A stretch of DNA of 64,000 nt from Strigamia acuminata (GCA_949358305.1 OX442314.1:48678581-48742580); one strand, 5' to 3'; shown: positions 44,431-56,495, counted from the stretch's first letter. Translations and numbers: made by a program. Notes: generated by a model from the letters alone, not told the origin.

Positions 44431-45764
44431 ACAAATATCCATTTTTGATCAAAAGGTAAATGCTACACTCATAAATTGGAGTGCAGTCTTACAGAACCAA
44501 TTCTGTCCACATAATGTGGAGTTTGGTAAATGCTACACTCACTTAATGATAGTCAAATGCAGTCTTACGACACCAAATCACTAACAATTTGCCGCCATCT
44601 TTCAAGTGCCAATGCAACTACGAAACATGTTCAGGACAAGAAATATTAACTTGACCAAACCATCCACTCAAAATCCTATCTTAATCCGTTTCCTTGGCTA
44701 TTCATAGACAAAATTATTAATAAATACGATCGAAAAAGCATAAAAATTGTGAAAAATATCAACCTAAAGGGCACGAATCCGAGAACAATGGATGTAAACG
44801 ACGTACGGAACGAGATTTTCGAATGTAAAAACTATTACTCAAATCACACCATCGATTCACAATCCAACCTTAATCCAGTTCGTTTGTAACCCATCGATCA
44901 AATTCCGGATGAATACAGTGGAAAAACGACTTATAATTGTGAAAAATATCGAACCGAGAGGAATCAACGGCGGACAACAACAACGACGACGACACGCTTA
45001 ATGGCAGGTAGGACACGTGACTGTGCTAGAGTGCATCACGATTGGTTGGAATCAACGTGAAGGCATTGCGTCATGCTCTTCAGATAAGAAAGGACAGTTC
45101 TTCCCACCAGATCAGCGCTGCAATGCATTGTCAAGGAAATTTAAATTAAGAATTCTTTTTGTGATGTAATTCTTTTAACCGAAATTTAATTTTTTTCATA
45201 TTTAATTGATGTTTAATTCATGTTTTGGTTAAAATTTGAAACCGTAAATTCATTTTGTGAACTGAAAATTCATTTTGTGAACGAAAAATTCATTTTTCTT
45301 TCATGGGCATGGGGTTTTATTTTTGTGGTCAAGGACAATTGGTAAAATTAAAGCGGGAAGTTTAAAAATCGTGTGGAAAAAAAATTTCATTTTTATTTAA
45401 AATAAAAAGAAAATTTCTAAACTGCAGGGGACAAATCAAAGCAATAAATTAATCGTAGAAGTGTCATCTATCAAAAAAACCTATTCCTGTTGTTTGTAAC
45501 GCGACTTAAGGTCACCCGAGCCTTGGCATGCAAAGTGAGTCAGTTTACACCGTTCTAGGTCACAAGTTGAGGGTTGGGCTATTTAATTCTCTTTCGCTGG
45601 AATTTCTTGAATCATTTGTTTCACATCCTGCGCTGTCTCGTTTGAATATTGTTTACACGTTATCCACACTGGAGTGCAACCGTTTCCTCTTACTGTTGAT
45701 GGCTTGGCTGACCTGCAGATTAGATAGAACAAATCTTACTCGCGTATCGCACAAACCAGTCTTG
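44431..45764. other. Intergenic; short tandem repeats only
   Basis: 'ggtaaatgctacactca' is repeated at about 44455 and 44526. A unit of about 22 bp ('aaaattcattttgtgaac') is repeated near 45247-45300. No gene is recognised; an 84-codon frame at 45528 has no known domain. Confidence 0.45.
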
Positions 45765-46109
45765 GTTCGAACCACAGTATAGAGAAGAGACAGTAGGGCA
45801 ATGTGTGTTAATCCCTGGCCTGTAGTTGCATCTGCGCATGCGTCTAACGCCACCTGGCGGCCATCTAGTATCAACCTCGAGTTTTGTATTGTGCACATGT
45901 AGTATTTTTATTTCGTGTTTCCAAAAAACATAATAAAAACATTATTTGCAACTTATAATGAAACTAAACGGTGGGAGATATTGTGGGGCACTTCATTGCA
46001 ATAATAATGCAATAAGAAATCCAACGTTATCATTTTTTAGATTTCCTAAAAATCCAGACAGGTAAATATTATCCAAAACTTGTTCAAACACCATTAAATT
46101 TTTAATTTT

Positions 46110-46550
46110 TTATCGTAATTTGTGAAAAAATCGAGATAAATCGTTAAAAATATTGTATTTTCGCACAAAATCATTACTTATCGTTAGAAAATACATTAAT
46201 TTGTCACAAAATTGCAATAAATAGTTAGAATTTATCGTAATTTTTCACAACATATATCGTAATTTGTCAAAATCACATTATTTATCGTTAGAACATACCG
46301 TAATTTGTCAAACAATTGCGATAAATTGTTGACGAATATTGTAATTTGTCAAAATTATCATATATCGTCGAGAAATCGTAATTTCAAACAAAATCGAAGT
46401 AAATTGTGATAAAATGTTGTAATTTCACACAAAATCGCAGTAAATTGTGATAAAATGTTGTAATTTTACAGAAAATCGCAGTAATTTTTGATAAAATGTT
46501 GTAATTTCACTCAAAATCGAAGTAAATTGTGATAAAATGTTGTTATTTCT
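46110..46550 (+). repeat. Degenerate tandem repeat in the transposase intron 1
   Basis: A unit of about 41 bp (gtaatttcacacaaaatcg ... gataaaatgtt) is repeated, clear in the last three or four copies and degenerate upstream. Confidence 0.7.
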
Positions 46551-47220
46551 TTGCATTACATTTTTTAATTACATTTTTAAAATTAAATAGAAGTAAACGA
46601 TGGTTAATAAACACGCGCCGCTCAGATCTGGATGGGGAAACGACAGATTATTTATATAAAAATATATGCTTGTGCAGCCAACATTTCACTGACAGTATGT
46701 TCATGAATGTCACGGAACGAAATTCTCTAGTATGGAATGCTATACCAACAGAATTTAGTGTTCCAAACAAGCCAAAAGCTCTTGAAAATAAAAGGAAAAC
46801 CAAATCTTCACTTGGTTTGAGAACAGGTATATCTTTTGGTTAAATAATTTTGGTTAAATAATAATTCCTTTAAATTTATAAAAACTACAGCTGATAATGA
46901 AAATCAAAGTCAAACCCAAAAAAGAAAAAGAATTGTCAAAACTGACCCAATCAAGAAATTTAAAGAAAACAAGATTCCTTTCATCAACAGTAATTATTTA
47001 AACAAACAATCTGACATTTGCTTAATTAAATATAATGATTTCTCCAGGCCCTCCATTGGAAAGTAGTAATTATTCTGACATCACTGCAAACAATTCCATT
47101 GATTGTTATGTCAGTGATGACAGTGATGACACTACGAATCAGACGAAATCAGCCGCAACAGAAGTTCAAAGTTGCAAACAATACACGCCAAGAAAAAAGA
47201 AACTGCAGATGCAAATAACC

Positions 47221-48896
47221 AATTTACGCCGAAAACTTAAACGCTCTGAAGATTCTAAACAAAGGCTGTCATCTACAACAAAACCAGTGTCAACAAATGA
47301 TGCCTTAAAAGTTCTTGAAAACAAGCTAACTCCTCTGCAGTATGAACTTTTAAGAGCGCAAGTCAAAACAAGCAATGAAACATCAACATCCAGAAAACAT
47401 TGGTGCCCAATAATGAAAAGTTTTTCTTTAGGTTTAAATTATAAGGGTGCAGGTGCTTACAGGTATGTAAAAAATTATATTCGCTTGCCATCTAAAAGAA
47501 GTCTTCATAACTTTTTACCTCAACAAATCCTAGATTGTGGATTGTGTGAGATAGTAATAAACTCTTTGCAAAAACCTAAACCAAACGAATCTATACTCTG
47601 CTCACTGTGTATAGATGAAATGAGTTTAAAAGAACATTTATTCTACTGCAGTAAGAGAGATATAGTAGTAGGCTTTGAGGATAATGGTATTGTAAATGGG
47701 CACAAAAAAGCTAACTCAGCATTAGTTGTAATGTGCCAAGGTTTATTAAAGAAATTTAAGCAGCCTGTTGCATATTCTCTATGCAATGCATGTACTAAAA
47801 CAGAGAATGTTATAGCAATAATTAATAAGTGTGTCCATTCTCTTGACAAGGTTGGGTATTGTGTGGTGGCAGTGATTACGGATCAAGGCCCTAATTTCTT
47901 ATCAATGGCTAATGAATTAGGAGTAACAACAGAAAAACCATATTTCTTTATTAATTCAAAAAAAATATTTTATATGTACGACCCCCCCCATCTCTTGAAA
48001 AGTATTAGAAATAATTTTATGAAATATACAGTGCATTTTGAGGGAAAGACTGCTTCATGGGATATAATTAAATCTGTGTATTTGGAGGACAAAAAAAGAA
48101 ATTTTCGCCTTATGCCTCGAGTCACTGAAAAACACATCAATGTAACAAATTTTGGAAAAATGAAAGTTAAACTGGCTAGTCAAATTTTTAGTCACTCTGT
48201 TGCTGCAGCAATTGAAACGGAAGTGGCTAAAGGTTTTTTACCTGCTAAGGCATTAGAAACAGCTGATTTTGTTGGGAGAATGGACAAATTGTTTGATTGC
48301 TTTAACAGCAGTAACATAAGTTCAAATAAACGTTTCAGACGAGCTATTGGTGGGAAAAATGGGCAAATTGAGGATTTTATAAAACGGGGATTGTTATGGA
48401 TGGGTTCTCTTCAGTTCAGAGACACAAAAACAAATAAAAATGCAAAAAGTATAAAATGTGTACGTGGATGGCTCACAACAATGAATGCTTTGCTTCAGTT
48501 AAAAAAGTATTTAGGAGAAGAACCAAACAATGTTACTTTTTTGTTTACACGAAGGCTTAACCAAGATTCTCTTGAAAATTTTTTCGGCATAATTTACGCC
48601 GAAAACTTAAACGCTCTGAAGATTCTAAACAAAGGCTGTCATCTACAACAAAACCAGTGTCAACAAATGATGCCTTAAAAGTTCTTGAAAACAAGCTAAC
48701 TCCTCTGCAGTATGAACTTTTAAGAGCGCAAGTCAAAACAAGCAATGAAACATCAACATCCAGAAAACATTGGTGCCCAATAATGAAAAGTTTTTCTTTA
48801 GGTTTAAATTATAAGGGTGCAGGTGCTTACAGGTATGTAAAAAATTATATTCGCTTGCCATCTAAAAGAAGTCTTCATAACTTTTTACCTCAACAA
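47221..48896 (+). repeat. 306-bp direct duplication within the transposase (copies 47221-47526 and 48591-48896)
   Basis: Both copies begin aatttacgccgaaaac and end ttacctcaacaa; they appear identical over 306 bp. The second copy interrupts the catalytic domain and is in another reading frame. Confidence 0.92.
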
Positions 48897-49603
48897 TTAA
48901 ATGACAGACCTACACCCATACAATTTCAACGTAGCTTTCGTCAAGTTTGTATGAACAACATGTTACAACCTGGTATTAATGGAAATTGTCTTGATTTTTT
49001 GAGGATTTAGCCACAGATTTAACTACATTAAACAATGTTGACTCGTCTTTGGATTCAGGAAATAAAATTCACTTGCTTTCAATGACATCAAATATGAACA
49101 CATCTGAATATATTTTTCCGGAATTAAAAGTTGAGTCGCCATTTCTTAATGAAAAGGAATCTTTCTTTTATTTTAGTGGATATTGCTTGAAAAAAATTTT
49201 ATTAGAACATGAGTGTAATCAATGTCAAATTGAGCTAAATGGGACTAGGGAATTGGACATGCCAGAAAAGTTATTCTGTTTTTTTAAGGCATATGATAAT
49301 AGTGTTGATACATTTGCTAATTTAAAAATTCCTTCTAATTTATTTGTAGAATTTTTAATGGAATGGGAAAAAATTTTTTCGCTGTTGTTTGGTTTGCATG
49401 GCAACAAACCAAATATTAAAAAGTGTATAACTTATAAACTTAAAGAAGTCCCTTGTACATTCAGTTGCACTGATTTTCCAATATTTAAATTATGTGAATA
49501 TTTTTTGAAAGTGAGAATTTACTACACCATCAAATTTCATAATAATAGCCATAATATTAAAAAACCAACTAATTCAAAATTAAGCAAATTAATTCATGCT
49601 TAA

Positions 49604-50772
49604 ATTATTCACAACAAATTAAATCCTGATTGAATTTTTTAATTTAGCAAATGTAAGATTATTCTAATATTTAATATATTGATTTTTAATAAGTTTTTAA
49701 TCCGTGATTGGAATTAAGTTTGAGTTTTTAATGTTAATTTTTTTAGAAATGGATAAGTCTAGTGAACTTTTTGTTGCGAGACTTGCAGTTTCTGCCTGTT
49801 TATTGCCTGTAGATACAGTGAAGCAGAGGAATTGTGAGTTCTAGTACAAAATGTTGAATCACGCCGCTTCAGCAGTCTAAAAAGAAGTTGCTAAATGATG
49901 GAATCTACCAATTCTTGATCCCAACTTATCTAATTTGTCTGCTAGAAAAAACAAATTTTGGGGATAGCAAATCCAACTCTCTACCTCCTCGTGGTTATCT
50001 CTGGTGAAAACAAAATGAGAGCAATGGTACTTTAAAATGATTTAATAATAAAATGGTGAATTGAAATAATTACAACACATGGTGCTCGTCATTCGTAATT
50101 TGCAAAGATGTGTATTTTTGCAAATTGATTTAAAAGAAGAGAAAAATAAGTAAAATTGAATTTAGAATGTACTTAAAACATTCCTATGAAGCATAAAAAC
50201 AAAGATTTCACATCGTTGAATGATCAACTCGTTGAACTTGTTCGGTGTGTATTTTTCTGGGACGTACAACGGTGTTTTTCCGGTTCGTTTAGCCGGCGAT
50301 CAAACAATCGATTACGATTTTTCTTTGGTTGGGATTCGCACTCACGGTTCATTCAACTCGTACACTTCGTTCGGGAATGTACGGTCGATTCGCAGTGTCA
50401 TCGTCGTCGTTTCCTTCAACTGCATGCGTGCTGTGACGCGGGTGCAACGGTGATCATGACGGGAATTTACGGACGATTCGCAATGAGTCTTCGTCGTCTT
50501 CGTCTTCGTCTTCGTCGCTGCTGTGGCAGGATTTTAAAATTTTAACTATTTTCATCAGTTTTCATTTTTAAATTAAGAAATCAGTGTGCTTTTTTCTTTC
50601 TTTTCATAACTGTTCCATTCTGTGAAAAGAAATGGAATTTTCAAGGAGAAATCCAATGGTGTTCTAATTAACTGTACTCGACCACCACTAGAGGCGCAAC
50701 ACTATTTCTTGACATTTTATGACGTTTCGTGACGTCAGCTACATGCCACCAACATCAAAGGAACCGCGCAAC
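49604..50772 (+). other. 3' non-coding part of the P element
   Basis: AT-rich. A 119-codon frame at 50186 includes a CGTCTT simple repeat (about 50489-50516) and has no known domain. Nothing else is recognised. Confidence 0.45.
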
Positions 50773-50810
50773 GTTGCCCTACTGTCTCTTCTCTATACTG
50801 TGGTTCGAAC

Positions 50811-51363
50811 TCGCTAAGCGGAAAATTTCACTCGTAAGTGTCAGAATAATTCGTCGGAAGTGGCGGAGTGAAACTTGAAGTTGTCCTTGCTGTTTCCGCG
50901 GTTAGAAATTTTAAATCACGTGATTATTTTATTCTTTTTAACTATCAATTGAGGATAAACGCCGGTCGAGGGACATCGAGAGTGGACGAGCGACCATTTG
51001 CTGGTAAAAATGTCTTTAATACGTAGAATTTAAACACTAAAAATGTCTTGGAAACCATAAAAACTGTTTCCTGGTTTGTCAGCCATATTAATTTCACTTT
51101 GCACGTATTAAATCGATAAATTTAATTTTTTTTGAAAAATTTTAAATTCAAAAACGTTAAAATTTTAATTTTAATTTTAATTTTTACCCACAAATCAATT
51201 TTCTTCCGAAAAACAAAAAATATTTCAAAACAAACAAATGACGTCACTTTCAGCCTCGATCGTGATCCAGAGTGTCACAAGTTGCTTTTCGGTTGCCAGA
51301 TCGGTGTCCATCTCACAATCGTCACATTAAATTACCTCATCTCGAGTTTAATCGTTTCCACAG
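50811..51363 (+). other. Sequence between the P element and the first visible ANKS1 exon
   Basis: Its first 200 bp are less AT-rich and contain a possible non-coding exon ending gctg|gtaaaa near 51003. This could be an internal promoter or 5' UTR exon for a short ANKS1 isoform; the evidence is only positional. The acceptor ttccacag|GTC is at 51356-51363. Confidence 0.35.
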
Positions 51364-51804
51364 GTCTATGCAGAGCAAGCACGCGATATTCCACCGGCTC
51401 CGACCATGGCATCGGCCGCCAGCGACTCGCAGGAACCGTCTACGATCACCGACGCGAAACCGCGCCGTTTGAAACCGCCTCGCGACGGCCTCGTGCTCCG
51501 ACGAACCAGGAAGGGCCGATCCGTAAGCAGAGAACGCAAAGCGGAGAGTCTCGCCATCCTGAGTCCCTTCGACGAGAACGAAGAGTGGGCCAAAATCGCC
51601 GACATTATTGCGTCTTGCGGCGTCCCGCAGGGCGAGTGGCCACTGTCGAAGGAAATCGAGGAGAAACTGAACATCCCGATTCCCCGTGCGTCCGACCCGA
51701 GTATGTCGGCCGTCGGCAAGTGGTTGGACCAATTAGGGGTGCCGGAATACGAGGATTTGTTACTGGCCAACGGGTTTGACCATTTGGATTTTGTTGTGAG
51801 TGCA

Positions 51805-51843
<39 letters not shown>

Positions 51844-54800
51844 TTGTTTCAAGGGCGGGCAAATGTTAGAGGAAGAAGAGTTGTTTGCGATCGGTGTTCT
51901 GAATGCGGAACACCGATCCCGTATCGTTGCATCCGCGTGCACTTTACCGCAAGTGGTACCGATCGAGTCTAGCAAGGTTCCTGGCTCGGTGGACGAATGG
52001 TTGGAGTCTCTGTACTTGGGGCAGTACAAGGATACGTTTAAGCGGCATAATTATTGTGATATGGACCGGGTTCGCGGTATCTGGGAAGTGGAACTGACAA
52101 CGGTAAAGGCTCGACTTGCTTTTTGTAATTCTAGATTTAGGGGCTCCATAAATTACGTAACGCTAATTTTGGGCATTTTAGACCCCCTCCCCTCTCTGTA
52201 ACAAGGCCGTAACAAATTCCCAAACCCTCACCCCCCTAATTACGTAATAAAACTGAAATCCGCCCCCCCCCCCCCAAAAAAAAAACCTTTCAAAAATCAG
52301 TCTCAAAACTGCGATATTTTCAATTTTAAAACATTAAAAAAAATTTTTCAAGGACCATAACATTATTGAGAACCCCCCTTCTCTCTTACCAATGACCCGT
52401 AACAAAATCTGAACCCCCCCCCCCCCTTGGAGCGTTACGTAATTTATGGACGGCCCCTTACCGCTGGATTATTTTTGTCTAGATTTTGGAGATCACCTTA
52501 TTGGGACACAAAAAGAGAATCATAGCATCGTTAGGGGAACGACCTCTTCCGGCTAACTCGTACGAAAATATAAACGACTTAAATACGGGCCTCAAACATC
52601 TGGTAAGACCAGTGAGGAATTTCTCGAGTTGACTTATCAATGAAATTCATACGAATCAACACAGAAATCGAAAATTAGTCAGCTGAATATGGCATCTCCT
52701 TACATCCGTAAAACTGGGCCCAACGGGATGCTTAAACGGAGTAGCAAGGTGAATACTCGCAAAGGACCCGCTCCACAACCCCCAAATGGACGCAAGTCCA
52801 CTACGGATAATAACGGGAATAAGGTAATGCTAAGAAAACACATAGGCCTAACTAGGCCGACGAGCCCTAATAAGTCCCAGGCAGTATAGAAAAAGGGTAA
52901 AAGTACCCTTTACGGGCAACTCGAATTCTCATTGTTGTTGTTGTTGTTGTTGTTGTTGCTGACTTAATGACGGGTATTTTGCCAGCGCTACGCACCTAAA
53001 ATCGAAATAAGAAGGATAGAAAACATAACGTGGTCTACCTTCACTCATGGTAACCTAACCTAACCTAACCTAGCCTAACCTAACCTAACCTAACCTAGCC
53101 TAGCCTAGCCTAACCTAACCTAACCTAACCTAACCGGCGGGAAATTCCAGATAATGTGGGTCAGGTCAAGTCGCCCGTAAAGTGTACTGTCAGCGCTCCC
53201 AACAATGAAAATTCGAGTCGGCCGTAAAGTATACTTTAGCCAGAAAAAGAAGACAGAAAAACCAGGAAAAAAAATTGCTATAGATACAGAGTTCACCTTT
53301 TAATCCAGAGTCCTGTCCCTGTTTGGGCGCCACTTTTCCATCTTTGCCCTCTTGATGGAAAGTAAGCAAGGCTATAGGTCTTTGGCCTAAAATACTTCCT
53401 CTACTTCACTAACAGAAGTAGCTACTTTATTGTCTGGTTACCTGGCCAACTGTCACTAGGGGGAAAAGATGGAAGCTGCATGATGTCTTATACATTGTAT
53501 TGTTGTCAATACAATGTAGTTTTTCAATGCACTTAAACCTGCATAATTCCTTGCGGTGTCAATACACCACAAATATTGAACTTGATATCCAATGGTTTGT
53601 CTTGTCGGCAGGAAGTGGGTGGATGCTTGGAAGGCATTTCTATCCGAAGCCCTTCGCAACTCTTCACGGGTATTCCATCGGCTGTTACAACGCAGTGGCG
53701 ACATAAACCGGAAGTATTGATTGCTCAATGTTGTAATTACACGGCACAGGTATATTGGATTGTGATGAATTTTGACCGTAAATAAATTGTTTTCGATGCT
53801 TTTGTGTAGTATTTGGGCTTTACTTTAATTCGCGAACTCAAAGACGTTGAAACCACCCGGAAGACGATCCAGAAGTTGAAGGTATAGGAAAAGATTTAGC
53901 TAATTTTGTTTTTCAGACAAGTATTTTAATTTTTGATTTTGATACCGAAGAAGTCGACAAGTGAGATTGCCAAGGTGCCAAAAATTATTTTATCCATTTC
54001 ACATAAAGGTGTAAAATTTATAGACGCAAAAACCAAAGTGATTAGTTGTAACCAGGACGATTAACTACAGCACTTTACATCTGCCAGTTTTTCATTAAAC
54101 GTGTTCAAAGTTTGAGTTTTTACCGTTTCTTTAAAAGGAATGGACACCGCAAAAACAAGTTTATACCGGGTGTCCCAAAAGTCTGAACCTCCCCAAGTAA
54201 TTTCCAAAATACTTGAGATATCAGAAAACTGAAAAAAAAACTCGTACAGGAAATCATCCATTGCGAATCTGATGGCATCCTCAAATTTGACCTCTGACCT
54301 TGGGAAGGACAGAATTCAATTTGGAACTTTTGAACGGCAAGAGATAGAGCAATAATTCCAATTAGAAAGTGGTAGAGCATGGCCTAATTAGTCTAAAAAC
54401 ATGATTTACTAAAAATATTTCCCTATGAAATTAACCTACTAAAATTAAGTAAACACAGTAAATAAGCTTTACCAAAATTTCAAAAAAGTTATCAAAATAA
54501 TCTGCAAACATTTGATTTTCTTTAATCTAAAAAAAGTAAATCAAAACAAATTAAAGTCTTGTGGTTAATCGTAACTTTCCAATATGCGGTTGAGATTTAT
54601 TGTTGACTCGCTTTTACTCTTCCCACATCAGAATGTTGTTAGCGAGCACGAAATTCGCAACATCCATTGCGCGTGTCAGGATGCCGACGACCTGAGCCAC
54701 TTTGCATACATAACTAAGGAGCTGCAGAGCGATAATCATTATTGCCATGTATTCAGTGTTGTTACTGTGGTAAATTGATTGATTTCCCCCCCCCCCTTTA

Positions 54801-55029
54801 TTATACTTGTCAACATTATTTTGCATTGTTGCATTAGGATATGGCAACAGAGGTGATACTCACATTGGGACAGGCATTCGAAGTGGCTTACCAGCTTGTG
54901 TTGAGGGAAAAGGGTCTCAGCACGCTCTCATCACGTGGTGGGGTGCTGGAGAACGGTGTGGAACGCAGGGACAGACGCAGCACCAAGATGTTGCCGAGTC
55001 CCGATACCAGGCAGCAAGCGGTCACGTGA
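51364..55029 (+). CDS. ANKS1: ANKS1/Odin orthologue, C-terminal half (two SAM domains and PTB domain), eight exons
   Basis: Exons: 51364-51795, 51854-52102, 52483-52602, 53612-53749, 53810-53881, 53954-54037, 54632-54769 and 54838-55029. All joins are phase 0 with GT-AG ends, giving 474 residues. It starts with a basic linker and a conserved [15 protein letters not shown] motif. SAM1 follows ([21 protein letters not shown] ... [18 protein letters not shown]), then SAM2 ([17 protein letters not shown] ... [20 protein letters not shown]), then a PTB domain ([81 protein letters not shown]). In animals ANKS1 proteins are cytosolic adaptors that bind Eph receptors and NPxY motifs. The ankyrin repeats that should precede are not in the window. 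ATG 51406 is available for a short form, but the frame is open upstream to the acceptor. Confidence 0.93.
52140..52457. mobile_element. MITE in an ANKS1 intron
   Basis: 318 bp with inverted ends (GGGGCTCCATAAATTACGTA and its complement at 52427-52457) and the TSD TTA (52137-52139 and 52458-52460). The interior has poly-C/poly-A runs. The 'ccataaattacgt' end type is common in insect MITEs. Confidence 0.78.
52689..52889 (+). other. Short basic ORF in ANKS1 intron 3, probably repeat-derived
   Basis: 66 codons, Lys/Arg/Pro-rich, adjacent to the inverted-repeat and telomere-type array. It may be the start of a degraded retrotransposon ORF1. No family is recognised. Confidence 0.2.
52895..53241. 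repeat. Inverted repeats flanking a second telomere-type CCTAA array
   Basis: Arms at 52895-52937 and 53200-53241 are reverse complements at about 80% identity (sharing 'ctttacgg' and 'actcgaattYtcattgttg'). A TTG microsatellite adjoins the left arm. The array between them (53051-53135) has about 17 units, mainly CCTAA with CCTAG variants. Confidence 0.7.
53051..53135 (-). repeat. Interstitial (TTAGG)n telomere-type repeat
   Basis: About seventeen 5-bp units, CCTAA with some CCTAG on the + strand. Confidence 0.88.
53242..53611 (+). other. Rest of ANKS1 intron 3
   Basis: No gene. Short direct and inverted snippets (cttttccatctttgcc / gatggaaag) suggest further decayed repeats. Confidence 0.4.
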
Positions 55030-55934
55030 AGCGTGAAGCGTGGACAATTCACTGGTCATTTTCAAGCGACTGGTGATTTTTGGAGTGGCCATTGTATTGT
55101 TGTGTGTTAATGAGTGTACGAATGTGTAAAAAAAATAATGAATTTTTGGTTTTGTTGATTGTTTTTTCTTTCATTTAACTTGACATGAATGTTTGTGTGT
55201 TTGTGTGTGGGTGAGACGTGTGTGTGTGTTTCAAATTCAGGTTTATGCAATTTTGAAAAGAATGAATTAAAAAATGAATCGTAAGATTGAAAAGTAGATT
55301 TTTCTGGTGCAGTTTTTGGTCTAATTTCCAATTGATAAGATAAAATTGATATTAAAAGTAGTTAAAATGGAGAAAATGCTGATTTACACTCACAGCGAAA
55401 TGTAATCAAACCAGAGCGCCACCTCGCGGAATCCGTGTCTTTCAATGGATGCCAAAATGTTCGCCCCGATAACAATTTTGATGATTTCGGTACAAAAAAA
55501 GTATTTATAAATTCTGAAACCAAGCTCATTCGATTGGAAATTGCATTCTGCACAAGCCTGTGTACTTCCTTTTTCGATTTGGTTAAAAAAAGGTACGATT
55601 TTTCTGTTTAAATTTGTAGCCAGCTACCGCATGCCAAATTTATCGATGATCAACGTCAACTCATGCTCGATCGTTTGGATCGGGAATTAAAGCAATTATT
55701 ATTAAATTACAGCAATTTAAAAATTAGAATTGTACAGTGTGATGCATGATGGTTGCAGGCTGGATGACCTACATCATCAGTTCTGTATAACCTACGTCAT
55801 TAGTTCTGTATGGGTATTGTTGCGCATGCGCAATAAAAATGTCGTCTGCACATGCGCATCAGGCTTGATGCAGAGTGGATTAAACAAATTGAAGTTAAAA
55901 TTGAGTTAAAAACAAAAACAAAATGTCATTTGAA
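55030..55934. other. ANKS1 downstream region / intergenic
   Basis: Contains a (GT)n tract (about 55190-55230) and a tandem pair 'acctacRtcatYagttctgta' (about 55769 and 55790). No gene is recognised. Confidence 0.45.
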
Positions 55935-56495
55935 AAAAATTAGAAGAAGAAAAAAAACAGCTTTTAATTTTATTTTTTTTACAAGTTTTGGGAGGAAATA
56001 ATAAATTGAAATGAAATCAGAAAAATGTACAGAAACGGCAGATTTAGTTAAATCAAGTTTCAATTTTCTTAAATTTGAGTTGAACACAAAATGCAATTTC
56101 ATATACAGAACTTTCAGTGCATAAATAAATAAATAAATAATACAGAAATAATAACACGTATTCATGGTAAGCAAGATTCCATTCAACCTTATTTTTTTAA
56201 CAGGAAGATATTCTACCGGAAAATTTTCGAACCAGTTGTAAGGAATTCTGATAAAAAATATTTATACACGTATTATAGTTATTTTTATAAATCGAATTGA
56301 AACGCATTAATGCACGAATAAAAACAGAAATGAAACAGTTTTAAATTTAAGAATACATGAATAAAGTAACTTATACACACAAATAGCACTTGAATCGTTT
56401 TCTCTCGTGTGGGTTAATAAATGTTTATTTAAATCCTCACTTCGAGTCGAAGAGAAGACACACAAAGAGCAGCAAAAGGCACAAATTAGACGGTT
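55935..56495 (-). repeat. Duplicated segment A, 3' of the zinc-finger gene
   Basis: Matches 57487-58087 (segment B) in order: 'cagcttttaattttattt', 'aataataaattg', 'gagttgaacacaaaatgcaatttca', (ATAA)n, 'tattcatg', then a degraded finger (LFCC/STRSEDLNKHL on the - strand). Confidence 0.72.

Larger units (their letters stand above)
45958..49603 (+). pseudogene. P-element/THAP9-like transposase, disrupted
   Basis: Exons by splice sites and phase: 45958-46061, 46591-46826, 46891-46989, then from 47048. Exons 1 and 2 form a THAP zinc finger (YCGALHC; later W, CSQHF, AIPTEF), the sequence-specific DNA-binding domain of P transposases. Exon 3 is basic (KKRKRIV-like). Exon 4 has a leucine-rich coiled segment and then the catalytic region: IDEMSL (first Asp), ITDQGPNF (second Asp), YDPPHLLKS, and QDSLENFFG (Glu). 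A direct copy of 47221-47526 is inserted at 48591-48896, right after ENFFG, causing a stop at 48676-48678. The normal sequence resumes at about 48897 (DRPTPIQFQRSF). A further +/-1 frameshift in a T-run near 48990 separates the C-terminal part (to 49603). The scheme matches active P elements, so decay is recent. Confidence 0.9.
45773..50802 (+). mobile_element. P-element-type DNA transposon (5030 bp), transposase broken
   Basis: Perfect 29-bp terminal inverted repeats start CACAGTATAGAG and end CTCTATACTGTG. They are flanked by the 8-bp TSD GTTCGAAC (45765-45772 and 50803-50810), which is itself palindromic. Eight-bp duplications are diagnostic of the P superfamily. Inside is a four-exon gene with a THAP DNA-binding domain and a P-type RNase H-like catalytic core. 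The gene carries a 306-bp duplication and a frameshift, so this copy is non-autonomous now. Confidence 0.93.

Noticed and set aside
51132-51779. A 215-codon ORF overlapping ANKS1
   Set aside because: Different frame from the SAM-encoding exon and crosses its splice acceptor; no domain.
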